A stretch of DNA of 64,000 nucleotides from DATAES01 sp963721305 (lineage in GTDB: Bacteria; Actinomycetota; Acidimicrobiia; Acidimicrobiales; JACDCH01), in NCBI GenBank assembly GCA_963721305.1, contig CAVRIR010000004.1, forward strand, positions 434,001-498,000, in the 5' to 3' direction. The position numbers and the translations under genes are program-made. This document shows positions 25,984 to 35,212 of this stretch, in pieces (positions within the stretch are counted from its first letter, which is position 1; the number at the start of each line of letters is the position of its first letter). Below the pieces are notes generated by a model. It saw only the letters and a list, made by a program, of their open reading frames with translations, ran no database searches and was not told where the DNA came from.

Positions 25984-27006
25984 ATGCGCGTAGGTGTGTT
26001 CGGTGCAACCGGGCAGGTCGGCGGGGTCATGCGGCGACTCCTCGACGAGAGGTCCTTCCCGGTGGACGAGCTGCGGTTCTTCGCCTCGGCACGGTCGGCG
26101 GGCCGCACCTTGCCGTGGAAGGGCAGCGAGATCACGGTCGAAGACGCGGCCCTCGCCGACTACAGCGGCCTCGACGTCGCGTTGTTCTCCGCCGGCAAGT
26201 ACGCGTCGAAGGACCTCGCACCGAAGGTCGCCGCTGCGGGCGCGATCGTCATCGACAACTCGTCGGCCTGGCGGATGGACCCCGACGTGCCGCTCGTGGT
26301 GTCGGAGGTGAACGCTCACGAGCTCGACAACATCTCGAAGGGCATCGTCGCCAACCCGAACTGCACGACGATGGCGTTCATGGCCGCGCTCGCGCCCCTG
26401 CACAAGGAGGCCGGTCTCCAACGCATCGTCGTGAGCACGTACCAAGCCGTGTCGGGTTCCGGCGGCGAAGGGGTGGACGAGCTCGACGAGCAACAGCGCA
26501 AGGTCAGCGACCGCGCCGCGTTGCTCACGTTCGACGGCCGCGCGGTCGACTTCCCGGCGCCGAACAAGTACGTCGCACCGATCGCGTTCAATGTGTTGCC
26601 GATGGCGGGCTCCATCGTCGACGACGGATCCCGTGAGACCGACGAAGAGCAGAAGATGCGCTTCGAGAGCCGCAAGATCCTCGGCATCCCCGATCTGCGC
26701 GTCGGCGTCACGTGCGTGCGCGTTCCGGTGTTCACCGGACACTCCATGGCGATCAACGCGGAATTCGAGACGCCGCTGTCGCCCGAACGAGCCACCGAGC
26801 TGCTCGACGACGCACCCGGTGTCCTGTTGGCCGATGTTCCGACGCCGTTGCTCGCCGCGGGAGCGGATCCGTCCTACGTCGGCCGCATCCGCCGCGACGA
26901 CTCGGTGGACGGGGGCCGCGGGCTCGCGCTGTTCGTGTCGAGCGACAACCTGCGCAAGGGTGCCGCGCTGAACGCGATCCAGATCGCCGAGCTGCTCAAC
27001 CGCTGA
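25984..27006 (+). CDS. asd: Aspartate-semialdehyde dehydrogenase
   Basis: This 340-residue NADPH enzyme catalyses the second step of the aspartate pathway. It has the nucleotide motif GVFGATGQVGGVMRRLL, the catalytic C127 in NPNCTTM, VSTYQAVSGSGG, and the substrate-binding HSMAINAEFETPLSP. Start MRVGVFGATG is unambiguous. Its 3' end overlaps the convergent threonine dehydratase gene by 11 bp. Confidence 0.97.
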   Translation: MRVGVFGATGQVGGVMRRLLDERSFPVDELRFFASARSAGRTLPWKGSEITVEDAALADYSGLDVALFSAGKYASKDLAPKVAAAGAIVIDNSSAWRMDPDVPLVVSEVNAHELDNISKGIVANPNCTTMAFMAALAPLHKEAGLQRIVVSTYQAVSGSGGEGVDELDEQQRKVSDRAALLTFDGRAVDFPAPNKYVAPIAFNVLPMAGSIVDDGSRETDEEQKMRFESRKILGIPDLRVGVTCVRVPVFTGHSMAINAEFETPLSPERATELLDDAPGVLLADVPTPLLAAGADPSYVGRIRRDDSVDGGRGLALFVSSDNLRKGAALNAIQIAELLNR

Positions 27007-27943
27007 GGACTTCGGCCAGCGTCGCCGCGGCGACGTTGCGGCCGGTGATGAGCACGGCGGTCGCGCCCCGATCGCTCGGCGCGATGCGACCGGACTGCAG
27101 CGCGGCGACACCGACCGCACCGGATCCTTCGCTCACGACGCCGTGCTCGAACGCGAGGCACCGCATGGCGGCGGCGATCTCGTCCTCGTCGACCTCGACG
27201 ATGGTGCGCACGTGCTCGCGCGTGATCTCGACCGTGATGGTGTCCGTCTCGAGGTTGCCGGCGAGACCGTCGGCCAGCGTCGGGCGGATCGGCACGCGCT
27301 CGGTGTGACCGACCTCGTACGCCTTCGACATCGCGGGTGACGCGGCGGCGACCACGCCGACGACGTCGACGTCTTGCCGATCGCGTGCGGCCAAACCGAG
27401 CGCGACTCCCGCGATGAGACCACCGCCGCCGACGGGGACGACGATCTTCGCGAGATCGCGCACCTGGTCGAGCAGCTCGAACGAGATCGTCGCTTGGCCC
27501 GCGATCGTCAGCGGGTCGTTGTACGGCGACACGAATCGCAGCGTCGGATCCTCGGCCGCGAGCGCCAGTCCGTGCGCCTCCGCCTCGTCGTAGTCGGCGC
27601 CGCACTTCACGAGTGTCAGGTCGAACTGCTCGAGTGCGCGGATCTTCTTGGCCGATGCCGTCTCGGGTACGACCACCGTCGCCGGCACGCCGAAGCGCGC
27701 CGCGGCGAACGCAACACCGAGCCCGTGGTTGCCGGCGGAGGCGGCCAGCACGCGGGCGCCCTGGTCGGCGACTGGCGACAGCGCGACGAGACCACCGCGC
27801 ACCTTGAACGAGCCGGTGGGTTGCAGCGTCTCGAGTTTCAGCACCACACCGTCACCCAGACCGGGAGCGGCGATGACGGGCGTCGCCGCCAGCAGTTGGC
27901 TCACCACGTCTTCGGCCAGCGCGAGGTCATCGTCCGCCGGCAT
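26996..27943 (-). CDS. Threonine/serine dehydratase (PLP-dependent)
   Basis: This 315-residue fold-type II PLP enzyme has the lysine in PTGSFKVRGG, the phosphate loop VPVGGGGLIAGVALG, and ASAGNHGLGVA. There is no C-terminal ACT regulatory domain, so it is the short catabolic-type form rather than a full biosynthetic IlvA. The start chosen (ATG 27943) gives MPADDDLALAEDVVSQLL; ATGs at 27967 and 27976 are also in frame. It overlaps asd tail-to-tail by 11 bp. Confidence 0.88.
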   Translation of the reverse strand: MPADDDLALAEDVVSQLLAATPVIAAPGLGDGVVLKLETLQPTGSFKVRGGLVALSPVADQGARVLAASAGNHGLGVAFAAARFGVPATVVVPETASAKKIRALEQFDLTLVKCGADYDEAEAHGLALAAEDPTLRFVSPYNDPLTIAGQATISFELLDQVRDLAKIVVPVGGGGLIAGVALGLAARDRQDVDVVGVVAAASPAMSKAYEVGHTERVPIRPTLADGLAGNLETDTITVEITREHVRTIVEVDEDEIAAAMRCLAFEHGVVSEGSGAVGVAALQSGRIAPSDRGATAVLITGRNVAAATLAEVLSG

Positions 27944-28052
27944 GCGAACCGCTCGTGGACCGACCATGCGGTCCATCGTGGCATCGGTACCAGGGGCGAG
28001 GACGGCTGCACGGAAAGGGCGGCCGCGGGCGAGGCCACGTACGATCCGCGCC

Positions 28053-29015
28053 ATGAAGGCAGCGGTGTACTACGAGACTGGCGCTCCGGACGTCCTCAGG
28101 TACGAGGACGTCCCTGATCCGGCCTGCGGCGCCGGCAACGTGCTCGTCGAGGTCGAGGCAATCAGCATCGAAGGCGGCGACACGCTCAACCGTCTGCACG
28201 GCGAGATGACATCGACGCCGCACATCGTCGGTTACCAGTGTGCGGGAACCATCCGCGAGGTGGGCGAGGGAGTGACCGATCGCAGCGTCGGTCAACGAGT
28301 GGTCGCGACGATGTTCAACGGATCGCACGCGGAGCTCGTGTCGGTGCCGTCGATCGTGACGTGGGTGCTCCCGGACAACGCCGACGTCGTGTCGATGGCC
28401 TGTATCCCGGTCGCGTTCGGGACCGCGGACGATTGCCTGTTCGAGTTCGGACGGTTGCACGGCGACGAGACGGTTCTGATCCAAGCCGGCGCGAGCGGCC
28501 TCGGCGTCGCCGCCATCCAACTCGCGGGTCACGAAGGCGCGACCGTGCTCGCGACTGCGTCCAGCGACGAGCGACTCGAGCCCCTCTACGACCTCGGCCT
28601 GAACAAGGGAATCAACTACTCGAAGTCCGGCTGGGTCGACGAGGTGCGCGCCGCGACCGGCGGAACGGGCGTGGACCTGGTGGTCGACTCCGTTGGCGGA
28701 CCGATCCTCAACGGGAGCATCCAGTGCCTTCGCTACCGCGGGCGGGCGATCACGGTCGGCAGCGCGGGACGCGATCCGCAACCGTTCGACGCGTCACTGC
28801 TGGGGATGGGGAACCACTCGCTCACCGGCGTCTTCCTCGGCGCCGAGATCATCAGCGACCGCGCGCACCGGATGATCGAACGGCTCATCGACGAGGTCGC
28901 GACCGGACGGCTCAAGGTCCTCGTCGACCGCACGTTCCCGCTGTCCGATGCCGCCGCCGCCCACGCATTCATCGAGAGCCGCCAAGCCGTCGGACGCGTC
29001 GTCCTCATCCCCTGA
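28053..29015 (+). CDS. Zinc-free alcohol dehydrogenase / quinone oxidoreductase family
   Basis: This 320-residue medium-chain reductase has the NADPH loop IQAGASGLGVAAIQLAGHEGA and the family segment HIVGYQCAGTIREVGEGV. It ends FIESRQAVGRVVLIP. Catalytic zinc-binding residues are not evident, which fits quinone oxidoreductase-type members. Start MKAAVYYETGAP. It is followed 9 nt later by a palindromic element. Confidence 0.9.
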   Translation: MKAAVYYETGAPDVLRYEDVPDPACGAGNVLVEVEAISIEGGDTLNRLHGEMTSTPHIVGYQCAGTIREVGEGVTDRSVGQRVVATMFNGSHAELVSVPSIVTWVLPDNADVVSMACIPVAFGTADDCLFEFGRLHGDETVLIQAGASGLGVAAIQLAGHEGATVLATASSDERLEPLYDLGLNKGINYSKSGWVDEVRAATGGTGVDLVVDSVGGPILNGSIQCLRYRGRAITVGSAGRDPQPFDASLLGMGNHSLTGVFLGAEIISDRAHRMIERLIDEVATGRLKVLVDRTFPLSDAAAAHAFIESRQAVGRVVLIP

Positions 29016-29023
29016 CCCCCGTC

Positions 29024-29075
29024 CGAATGTTGGATGGAAACGGACGCTCTGGCGCCCGTTTCTCCCCGGAGTTCC
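29024..29075. repeat. 52-bp palindromic intergenic element, copy 4
   Basis: The left stem is AAACGGACGC (one mismatch) and pairs with GCGCCCGTTT around TCTG. The arms are CGAATGTTGGATGG and CTCCCCGGAGTTC. It lies between the convergent oxidoreductase and gerW genes. Confidence 0.9.
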
Positions 29076-29084
29076 GCAGGTGGA

Positions 29085-29417
29085 TCACGACATCAGCGCG
29101 TGACGGCGGCGGGTGCGGGCGCGGATTCGCAGCACCGTTCGGGCGACGACGAGCCCACCGAGGCCGAGCAGTGTCCAGTCGATGGCGGGCACCCAGCGCA
29201 CGTTGCCGTCCTTGATGACGTACACGCCCAACGGCCACGCCACGCCACCGAATCCGCCACCGCTCGATCCGCCGGAATCGAGCGTCGCGTCGCCGCCGCC
29301 TCCACCCCCGAACACGAAGGCGACAGGGATGATCGTGCAGCCGCCGCGCTCGATCGGGGGTCCGAAGGCGCGTCCAGCGTTGATCTGTTCCGTCGCCTTG
29401 GACAGGAGTGATTCCAT
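29085..29417 (-). CDS. GerW/YtfJ family sporulation protein
   Basis: This 110-residue protein has the family N-terminus MESLLSKATEQINAGRAFGPP, followed by GGCTIIPVAFVFGGGGGGD, a Gly/Ser-rich segment, and GVYVIKDGNVRWVPAID. A C-terminal hydrophobic helix (LLGLGGLVVARTVL) and a basic tail end it. GerW-type proteins were named for spore germination in Bacillus but are widespread in non-sporulating actinobacteria, so sporulation is not implied. Confidence 0.88.
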   Translation of the reverse strand: MESLLSKATEQINAGRAFGPPIERGGCTIIPVAFVFGGGGGGDATLDSGGSSGGGFGGVAWPLGVYVIKDGNVRWVPAIDWTLLGLGGLVVARTVLRIRARTRRRHALMS

Positions 29418-29464
29418 GGGCACGGCGGTCCTCCTCGTATCGGGCTCGTACGCGGCGGGCGCGA

Positions 29465-30781
29465 TCAGCCGGTCGGAGCGGTGATGTACCGGTCGATCAC
29501 GCGATGCATGTGCAGGACGTTCGATTCCTGCCGCGCGTTCAATCGCGACCCGCGAAAGCCGCGCGACTTCATCCCGGTCTGCACTTCGAGCATGTTGGCG
29601 TAGTCCTGGTTCGAGATCTCGCCCCAATCCTTCTCGGTCCAGTCCGGATAGAAGCGTTGCTCCCACTTGCCGTTCGCATCGTCGGCTCGCGGCCATTCGA
29701 GCGTCCAGATGTCCTTGATGCAGCTGTCGGGATCGAGACCGTTGGGACGGATCCGGAACACGATGGAGGAGCCTGGGTAGATCGGCCCGACGAGGTTGGG
29801 GAAGCAGTAGACGTCGTCAGCGCTGGTCATCTGTTCGAGCGTGAGCTCTGACACGTCGAGTCCGCGTGCCGTCAACAGGTCGCGCCGCCGGTGCTGGAAC
29901 TCCTCGAGCAGCGTCATGCCTTCGCGGCGCGGTGACGAGCGCAGTTCCTCGACGATGGCGAGCTCGTCCGCGAGGAACAACCGCCCGAGCCCACCTACCA
30001 GACCGGCGAGGATCTGGCCTTCGTCGTAGTCGCCCGGTTGCAAGCCGAGACGAGGGCTCGGGCGGAGCTGCCGGCGCGCCTCGGGCAGGCGGCCGTAGTG
30101 CGAGTGGATTCCGAGTTGCTCGTACGCGATCGACACGTCGTCCGTCCACGGCAGCAACTGCGGATGGGTGCCCTGCACGTGGTACGCCTCGTTGAACGCG
30201 TCGACCACGACCTTCCAGTTCGCCGGCAGGATCGTCGTCTGGTACGCGCGGAACCGCATCTGTTCCAGGTGGTACGCGGAGAGGAGCTGCGGTAACGGCG
30301 CGAGGAAGTCGAGCAACGGTTCGGCGTCCGGATCCAGATTGACGAACACGAACCCGCCCCAACACTCGAGCCGTATGGTCGCGAGGCTCAAACCTTCGGG
30401 CATCGGATCGAACTCGTGCGCGTCGACGACCTCGAGCAACCGTCCGTCCAGCGCGTAGCGCCACGCGTGATAGCGACACCGGATGCTGCCATCGGCGAAC
30501 TGGCCGCAGCCGTTCGCCAAGCGCGTGCCGCGGTGCAGGCAGGCGTTGTGGTGCGCCGCGATGCGCCCGTCGTCCGTCCGCACGACGAGCACCGACTGGT
30601 CGCCGATCGTGTACTCCACGAACTGACCTGGCTCGGCGATCTGCTCTTCGCGGCACGCCACCTGCCACACGTGCGGCCAGAGGCGTTCCATCTCGAGGTC
30701 GAGGAAGGCCCGCGAGACGTATCGCTCCTTCGGGACGAACCCGTCGTCGCCGACGAGCATCGACGCGATGTCGTCAGTCAT
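29465..30781 (-). CDS. Aromatic ring-hydroxylating dioxygenase alpha subunit (Rieske)
   Basis: This 438-residue oxygenase has an N-terminal Rieske [2Fe-2S] domain with C81-x-H83 and C102-x2-H105 (CLHRGTRL, CRYHAWRY). The C-terminal mononuclear iron domain has DAFNEAYHVQGTHP, holding the bridging Asp and iron-binding His residues. The substrate is unknown. No ferredoxin or reductase gene lies beside it. A methyltransferase gene is upstream on the same strand, and an acyl-CoA ligase and PhyH oxygenase run divergently. Its leader resembles that of the methyltransferase gene. Confidence 0.92.
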   Translation of the reverse strand: MTDDIASMLVGDDGFVPKERYVSRAFLDLEMERLWPHVWQVACREEQIAEPGQFVEYTIGDQSVLVVRTDDGRIAAHHNACLHRGTRLANGCGQFADGSIRCRYHAWRYALDGRLLEVVDAHEFDPMPEGLSLATIRLECWGGFVFVNLDPDAEPLLDFLAPLPQLLSAYHLEQMRFRAYQTTILPANWKVVVDAFNEAYHVQGTHPQLLPWTDDVSIAYEQLGIHSHYGRLPEARRQLRPSPRLGLQPGDYDEGQILAGLVGGLGRLFLADELAIVEELRSSPRREGMTLLEEFQHRRRDLLTARGLDVSELTLEQMTSADDVYCFPNLVGPIYPGSSIVFRIRPNGLDPDSCIKDIWTLEWPRADDANGKWEQRFYPDWTEKDWGEISNQDYANMLEVQTGMKSRGFRGSRLNARQESNVLHMHRVIDRYITAPTG

Positions 30782-30805
30782 TGCCGAAACGGCAGCGTAG
30801 TGGCA
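30775..30805. repeat. Duplicated leader sequence, copy A
   Basis: The segment contains CAGTCAT, 13 nt, then GCGTAGTGGCA. The same words with the same 13-nt spacing recur at 31512-31542. Both copies cover the 5' end of a minus-strand gene (MTDD... here). Confidence 0.7.
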
Positions 30806-30840
30806 TCGATCGTCTCGACCGCAGGGGCGTCGCTCGCCGC

Positions 30841-31518
30841 TCAGGTGCAGCGGAAGATGGGTTCGCGACCGCGCACTCGAAAGCGGCGACGTAATGCCGG
30901 CTTCATGTCCGTGACGATCGGGTCCGAGACGACGTCGAAGCCGGCGGTGCGCAACCGGCTCTCGAACGTTCCGTCCCGGCCGTACATCCGAACGTGATCG
31001 ACCTGTCCATACAGTCGACGGCGCTCGTCGGGGTCGGTGATCGAAAGGTCCTCTCTCGTCTCGTCGCCCCACATCGGCACCGCGAGAAGCGCCGTTCCGC
31101 CGGGACGCAGGATCCGCCGAAGCTCGCGCATCGCGGCGACGTCGTCGGGGATGTGCTCGAGCACATGCGACGCGTGCACGAAGTCGAAACTGGAGTCGGG
31201 CAGATCCACCTTCGTGAGGTCGAGCTGCATCATTGCTTTGGAGTGATCGAGATCGCCACTCAGGTAGTCGACGTTCGGCATGGTGCGGAACGCTCGCTCG
31301 AGGCACGCCTCCGGACCGATGTGGAGCAGGCGCACATCCTCCGTGAACAGCGTCGTCCGCTCGCGGTAGAACAACCAGAATCCGCGGTGCCGTTCGAGTG
31401 ACCCGCACGTCGGGCACTGGCAGTCAGGTCGCGGGCGCTCCGGATGGCCGCCCGCTTCGAAAGCGGGTGCGACCGTGCCGCAGATAGGGCACTCCGCCTC
31501 GGGCCAGTCCTCAGTCAT
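30841..31518 (-). CDS. Class I SAM-dependent methyltransferase
   Basis: This 225-residue protein begins with two Cys pairs (CPICG and CPTCG) that probably bind zinc. A methyltransferase core follows (VRLLHIGPEACLERAF, DLPDSSFDFVHASHVLEHIPDD, LRRILRPGGTALLAVPMWGDE). The substrate is unknown. The same layout occurs in methyltransferases of polysaccharide and natural product loci. It is divergent from the acyl-CoA ligase gene with an 18-bp gap. Confidence 0.85.
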   Translation of the reverse strand: MTEDWPEAECPICGTVAPAFEAGGHPERPRPDCQCPTCGSLERHRGFWLFYRERTTLFTEDVRLLHIGPEACLERAFRTMPNVDYLSGDLDHSKAMMQLDLTKVDLPDSSFDFVHASHVLEHIPDDVAAMRELRRILRPGGTALLAVPMWGDETREDLSITDPDERRRLYGQVDHVRMYGRDGTFESRLRTAGFDVVSDPIVTDMKPALRRRFRVRGREPIFRCT

Positions 31519-31542
31519 CGCAGGAGCAGGAGCGTAGTGGCA
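31512..31542. repeat. Duplicated leader sequence, copy B
   Basis: The second instance of CAGTCAT-N13-GCGTAGTGGCA. On the minus strand it holds the methyltransferase ATG. On the plus strand its GTGGCA contains the acyl-CoA ligase GTG start, so this short segment serves two divergent starts. Confidence 0.7.
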
Positions 31543-33158
31543 GCCACCTTCAACCTCGCCGACATCTTCGAGCTCGTGGCCGGCGCGGTGCCCGACCGTG
31601 AAGCACTGGTGTGCGGCGCGACGCGACTCACGTATGCCGAGCTCGACGACCGCGCCAACCGGCTGGCCGACGCGCTCGCGACCGAGCGAGGCGTCGGACA
31701 GGGTGATCACGTCGCGCTCGACCTCCACAACTGCTGCGAGTACATCGAAGCGATGCTGGCGTGCTTCAAACTGCGCGCTGTCCCGATCAACGTGAATTAC
31801 CGCTACGTCGCCGCGGAGCTCGCATCGTTGTTCGCAGACGCGGACGCGGTCGGTGTGCTGTGCGATCCCTCGACCGAGCGCGAGGTACGCGCCGCCGCAG
31901 GTGACGCGTGGGTCTCGTGAGCGGTCCCGACTACGAGCAACTCGTCGCCAAGGGATCACCGGACCGCGACTTCGGGCAACGCTCGCCCGACGACCATTAC
32001 ATCCTCTACACGGGTGGCACGACCGGCATGCCGCGCGGTGTGGTGTGGCGACAGGAAGACATCTTCTTCACCGCGCTCGGATCGGGAAACCCCGGCGGTC
32101 CTCCGATCGAGCGCCCGGAGGACGTCGTCGCCATCGCACCGGTCAACACCGCGCAACGGGTCGCGCCATTCCTCGCACCCGGCGAGTCCGGTCCGGACGA
32201 GTTCATCGCGCTTTCGCTCGGACCGATGATGCACGCGAGCGGACAGTGGCTCGCCTTCGGGACCTTGCTCGGCGGCGGGAAGGTCGTGCTCTACGAGGAT
32301 CCCCATCTCGACATGGAGAAGGTCCTCGACCTGATCGAGCGCGAGCGGGTGGTGATGTTGAGCATCGTCGGTGATGCCGGCGCGCGTCCCCTCGTGGCTG
32401 CGCTCGACCAACATCCCGGACGGTGGGACACGTCATCGCTGCAACTGCTCGGGTCGGGCGGATCGATCCTGTCCGGTGAGATGCGCGAGCGGTTGCTCGA
32501 ATTGTTGCCGTCGGTGTTCGCGATCAGCGAGGCCGTCGGCTCGTCGGAGGCACCGGTCCAGGCACTCGCGACCGCGAAGCGGGGCGAGCCCACGATCCCA
32601 TCACTTGCGTTCCAGGCGCGTGCCGGTGTGACGCTGGTGGTCGACGACGACCTTCGGCCCGTCGTTCCCGGCTCGGGTCAGTCGGGATGGCTCGCGGCTG
32701 GCGGACGCGTGCCGCTCGGCTACCACAACGATCCCGTGAAGACCGCGGCCACGTTCGTCACCATCGACGGTGTGCGTTACTCGTTGCCGGGCGACCGCGC
32801 CGAGGTCGAGGCGGACGGCACCATCCGGTTGCTCGGGCGCGGCGCGCTGTGCATCAACACCGGTGGTGAGAAGGTGTACCCGGAGGAGGTCGAGGCCGTG
32901 CTGAAGGCGCACCCACAGATTGCCGACGCGGTCGTGGTAGGAGTCCCCGACCCACGATTGGGTCAACGAGTCGCGGCGGTGATCGAGGCCGCCGCCGGTG
33001 CAAGTGCACCGCGTCTCGACGAGGTCCAGACCTATTGCCGGCAATCGCTCGCCGGCTACAAGGTCCCGCGTTCGCTCGCGGTCGTCGCCGTCGTCGAACG
33101 GTCACCGGCCGGCAAGGCCGACTACCGCTGGGCGGCAGACATCGCGCAGGCGCAATGA
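31537..33158 (+). pseudogene. AMP-dependent acyl-CoA synthetase, single frameshift
   Basis: Two overlapping frames together encode one ligase of about 540 residues. The first (GTG 31537 to TGA 31920) holds LVCGATRLTYAELDDRANRL and ACFKLRAVPINVNYRYV. The second (from about 31908) continues GPDYEQL, then the P-loop YILYTGGTTGMPRGVVWRQ, GDRAEVEADGTIRLLGRG, and the lysine segment SLAGYKVPRSL. One missing base near 31909 (a GGG run) would join them without loss of conserved residues. It therefore may be a sequencing error. It would activate a carboxylic acid as its CoA ester. It is coupled to the PhyH gene by ATGA. Confidence 0.85.
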
Positions 33159-33916
33159 ACGCGGATGATGTGGCCAGCCGACTCGACGAGGACGGCTACG
33201 CGGTCGTTCGAGACGTCTTGAGCATGGACGAGATCGAGTCCGTGCGCGACGCGCTTGCGCCTCATCTCGAGCGCGGTCCGCGCGGGCGCAACCCCTTCGA
33301 GGGTTACGAGACGCAGCGGGTGTACAGCCTCGTGGCGAAGTCGCGCGCGTTCGATCGCCTCATCCTCGATCCGCTCGTGCTCGACGTCACGGACCGAACG
33401 CTCGGCCCGAACTTCCTTCTCACCGCGACCCTTGCCATCGACCTGCATCCCGGGCAGCCCGCGCAGGATTTCCACTGGGACGACATCTTCTACAAGATCC
33501 CCCGACCGCGGCCGCCGGTGTCGATCAGCACGATGTGGGCGATCGACGACTTCACCGCGCGCAACGGCGCAACCATCATCTACCCCGGGAGTCACCGCTG
33601 GGGCGACCAGCCGCCGCGCGACCTTCCACCGGTCGTCGTGGCCGACATGCCGGCCGGATCGGTCCTCGTGTACGAGGGAACGCTCGTCCATGCCGGCGGC
33701 GCCAACGTGTCTGACGGCGCCAGGCTGGGTGTCTCGATCCAGTACTGCGCCGCGTGGGCACGCCAGCAGGAGAACTTCATGATGGCGCTCGGTCCGACAG
33801 GCGCACGGGAGCTGCCTCCGCGCCTGCAAGAGCTGATCGGCTACAGCATCCACCCGCCGTTCATGGGCATGATCGACGGTCGCCATCCCCGGAAGTTGCT
33901 GCAGTCACAGGGTTGA
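33155..33916 (+). CDS. Phytanoyl-CoA dioxygenase (PhyH) family protein
   Basis: This 253-residue Fe(II)/2-oxoglutarate oxygenase has the iron motif HxD (DFHWDDIFY), a distal histidine (EGTLVHAGGANVSDGARLG) followed by the 2OG-binding Arg, and FTARNGATIIYPGSHRWG. ATG 33155 overlaps the ligase stop. Members hydroxylate acyl-CoAs or small molecules. Coupling to an acyl-CoA ligase suggests a CoA-activated substrate, which is inference. Confidence 0.9.
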   Translation: MNADDVASRLDEDGYAVVRDVLSMDEIESVRDALAPHLERGPRGRNPFEGYETQRVYSLVAKSRAFDRLILDPLVLDVTDRTLGPNFLLTATLAIDLHPGQPAQDFHWDDIFYKIPRPRPPVSISTMWAIDDFTARNGATIIYPGSHRWGDQPPRDLPPVVVADMPAGSVLVYEGTLVHAGGANVSDGARLGVSIQYCAAWARQQENFMMALGPTGARELPPRLQELIGYSIHPPFMGMIDGRHPRKLLQSQG

Positions 33917-34137
33917 CACGGAATCGTCACTGTTTCAACGCGTCGATGTCACGTCGGTGCGAGACAGTCATCTGGTGCTTCATCGCAAAGCGCAACGCAA
34001 CAAGGCGGACGCCTGGAACCCCGCCGCGCCTACAGGCGCTTCGGTCGAGGTCGTGATCCACGCGCCGCGCGCCGGTGAGGCGCAACCCAAAGCAGCTGCC
34101 CCCACGGCTACATCAACCGCAGCCTGACTCCCCTCCG
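33917..34137. other. Intergenic stretch with a possible coding remnant
   Basis: From the PhyH stop to about 34126 a plus-strand frame without a clear start reads as plausible protein (DSHLVLHRKAQRNKADAWNP and an Ala/Pro-rich tail) and ends with TGA. It resembles the C-terminus of a lost gene, but I cannot name a family. Confidence 0.25.
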
Positions 34138-35073
34138 TCAGACTCCGTCCAACGTCTCTGCCAGCAGGCGCAGGTGGTCGAGGTCGTGCAGATCCAACAC
34201 CTGCAGGTAGAGACGTTGCGCGCCGGCATCGCGGTACGCCACGGCTCGCTCGGCGACCTCCGTCGCCGTTCCCGCGAGTTGGTTGGCGCGTAGGCCGTCG
34301 GGATCCTGGCCGATCGCCGCAGCGCGACGCCGGAACGCATCTTCGTCCTCACCGCAACACACGACGACCGCGGCGGACAAGGTGAGCGACGCGGGATCTC
34401 GTCCGACCGCGTCGCACGCGGCGCGCACGCGGTCGAACTGATCGGCGACGCTGCCGACGGGTGAGAACGGCAGGTTGTACTCGGCCGCATACTTTGCCGC
34501 GAGCTTCGGCGTTCGCGTCGCGCCCCAGCCGCCGATGATGATCGGCGGTCCCGCGCTGTGCGACTCGTGCTGGATCGGCTTGGGTAAGCCGGGCGAGTCC
34601 TTCACCGACTGCTGCTTGCCCTCGTAGCTGAACCGCTCACCCGACGGCGTACTCCACATCCCGGAGATGATCGCGAGCTGATCCTCGAGCATGTCGAAGC
34701 GCGTGCGGTTGTCCGGAAAGGGGATCGCGTTCGCTCGGTGTTCGTCGTCGTTCCAACCCGCGCCCAGGCCGAGCTCGACGCGACCGCTCGACATCGCGTC
34801 GACCTGCGCAACCTCGATGGCGAGTTGCCCGGGCCACCGGAACGTCACCGGGGTGACGAGGGTGCCGAGCCGAATGCGGCTGGTCTCACGAGCGAGCGCA
34901 GCCAAGGTCAACCACGCGTCGGTCGGACCCGGGAGACCATCGCCGTCGAAGTGGATGTAATGGTCCGACCGGAAGAACGCATCGAAGCCGAGCTCCTCCG
35001 CCGTCTTCGCAACCCGGAGCAACGTGTCGTAGGTCGCGCCCTGTTGTGGCTCGGTGAAGATGCGAAGGTCCAT
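34138..35073 (-). CDS. LLM-class F420-dependent oxidoreductase
   Basis: This 311-residue luciferase-like TIM barrel has MDLRIFTEPQQGATYDTLL, FFRSDHYIHF, the flavin-binding RLGTLVTPVTFRWPG, and SSGRVELGLGAGWNDDEH. PPIIIGGWGATRTPKLAAKY follows. Actinobacterial members with this pattern usually use F420 rather than FMN. The substrate is unknown. It stands alone and is divergent from the YceI gene. Confidence 0.9.
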   Translation of the reverse strand: MDLRIFTEPQQGATYDTLLRVAKTAEELGFDAFFRSDHYIHFDGDGLPGPTDAWLTLAALARETSRIRLGTLVTPVTFRWPGQLAIEVAQVDAMSSGRVELGLGAGWNDDEHRANAIPFPDNRTRFDMLEDQLAIISGMWSTPSGERFSYEGKQQSVKDSPGLPKPIQHESHSAGPPIIIGGWGATRTPKLAAKYAAEYNLPFSPVGSVADQFDRVRAACDAVGRDPASLTLSAAVVVCCGEDEDAFRRRAAAIGQDPDGLRANQLAGTATEVAERAVAYRDAGAQRLYLQVLDLHDLDHLRLLAETLDGV

Positions 35074-35212
35074 CCGGGCAAGTTATGCCGCGTCGCCTGC
35101 TCCCAGGTCATGCGGACGGCGAGCGAGCGAGGCGAGGGGCGGAGTCGGCGGAGTCCCCGGAGTCGCAGCGGACTGCCACCGATTTCCCAGCTTCGCTTGC
35201 AACGATGGTGCG

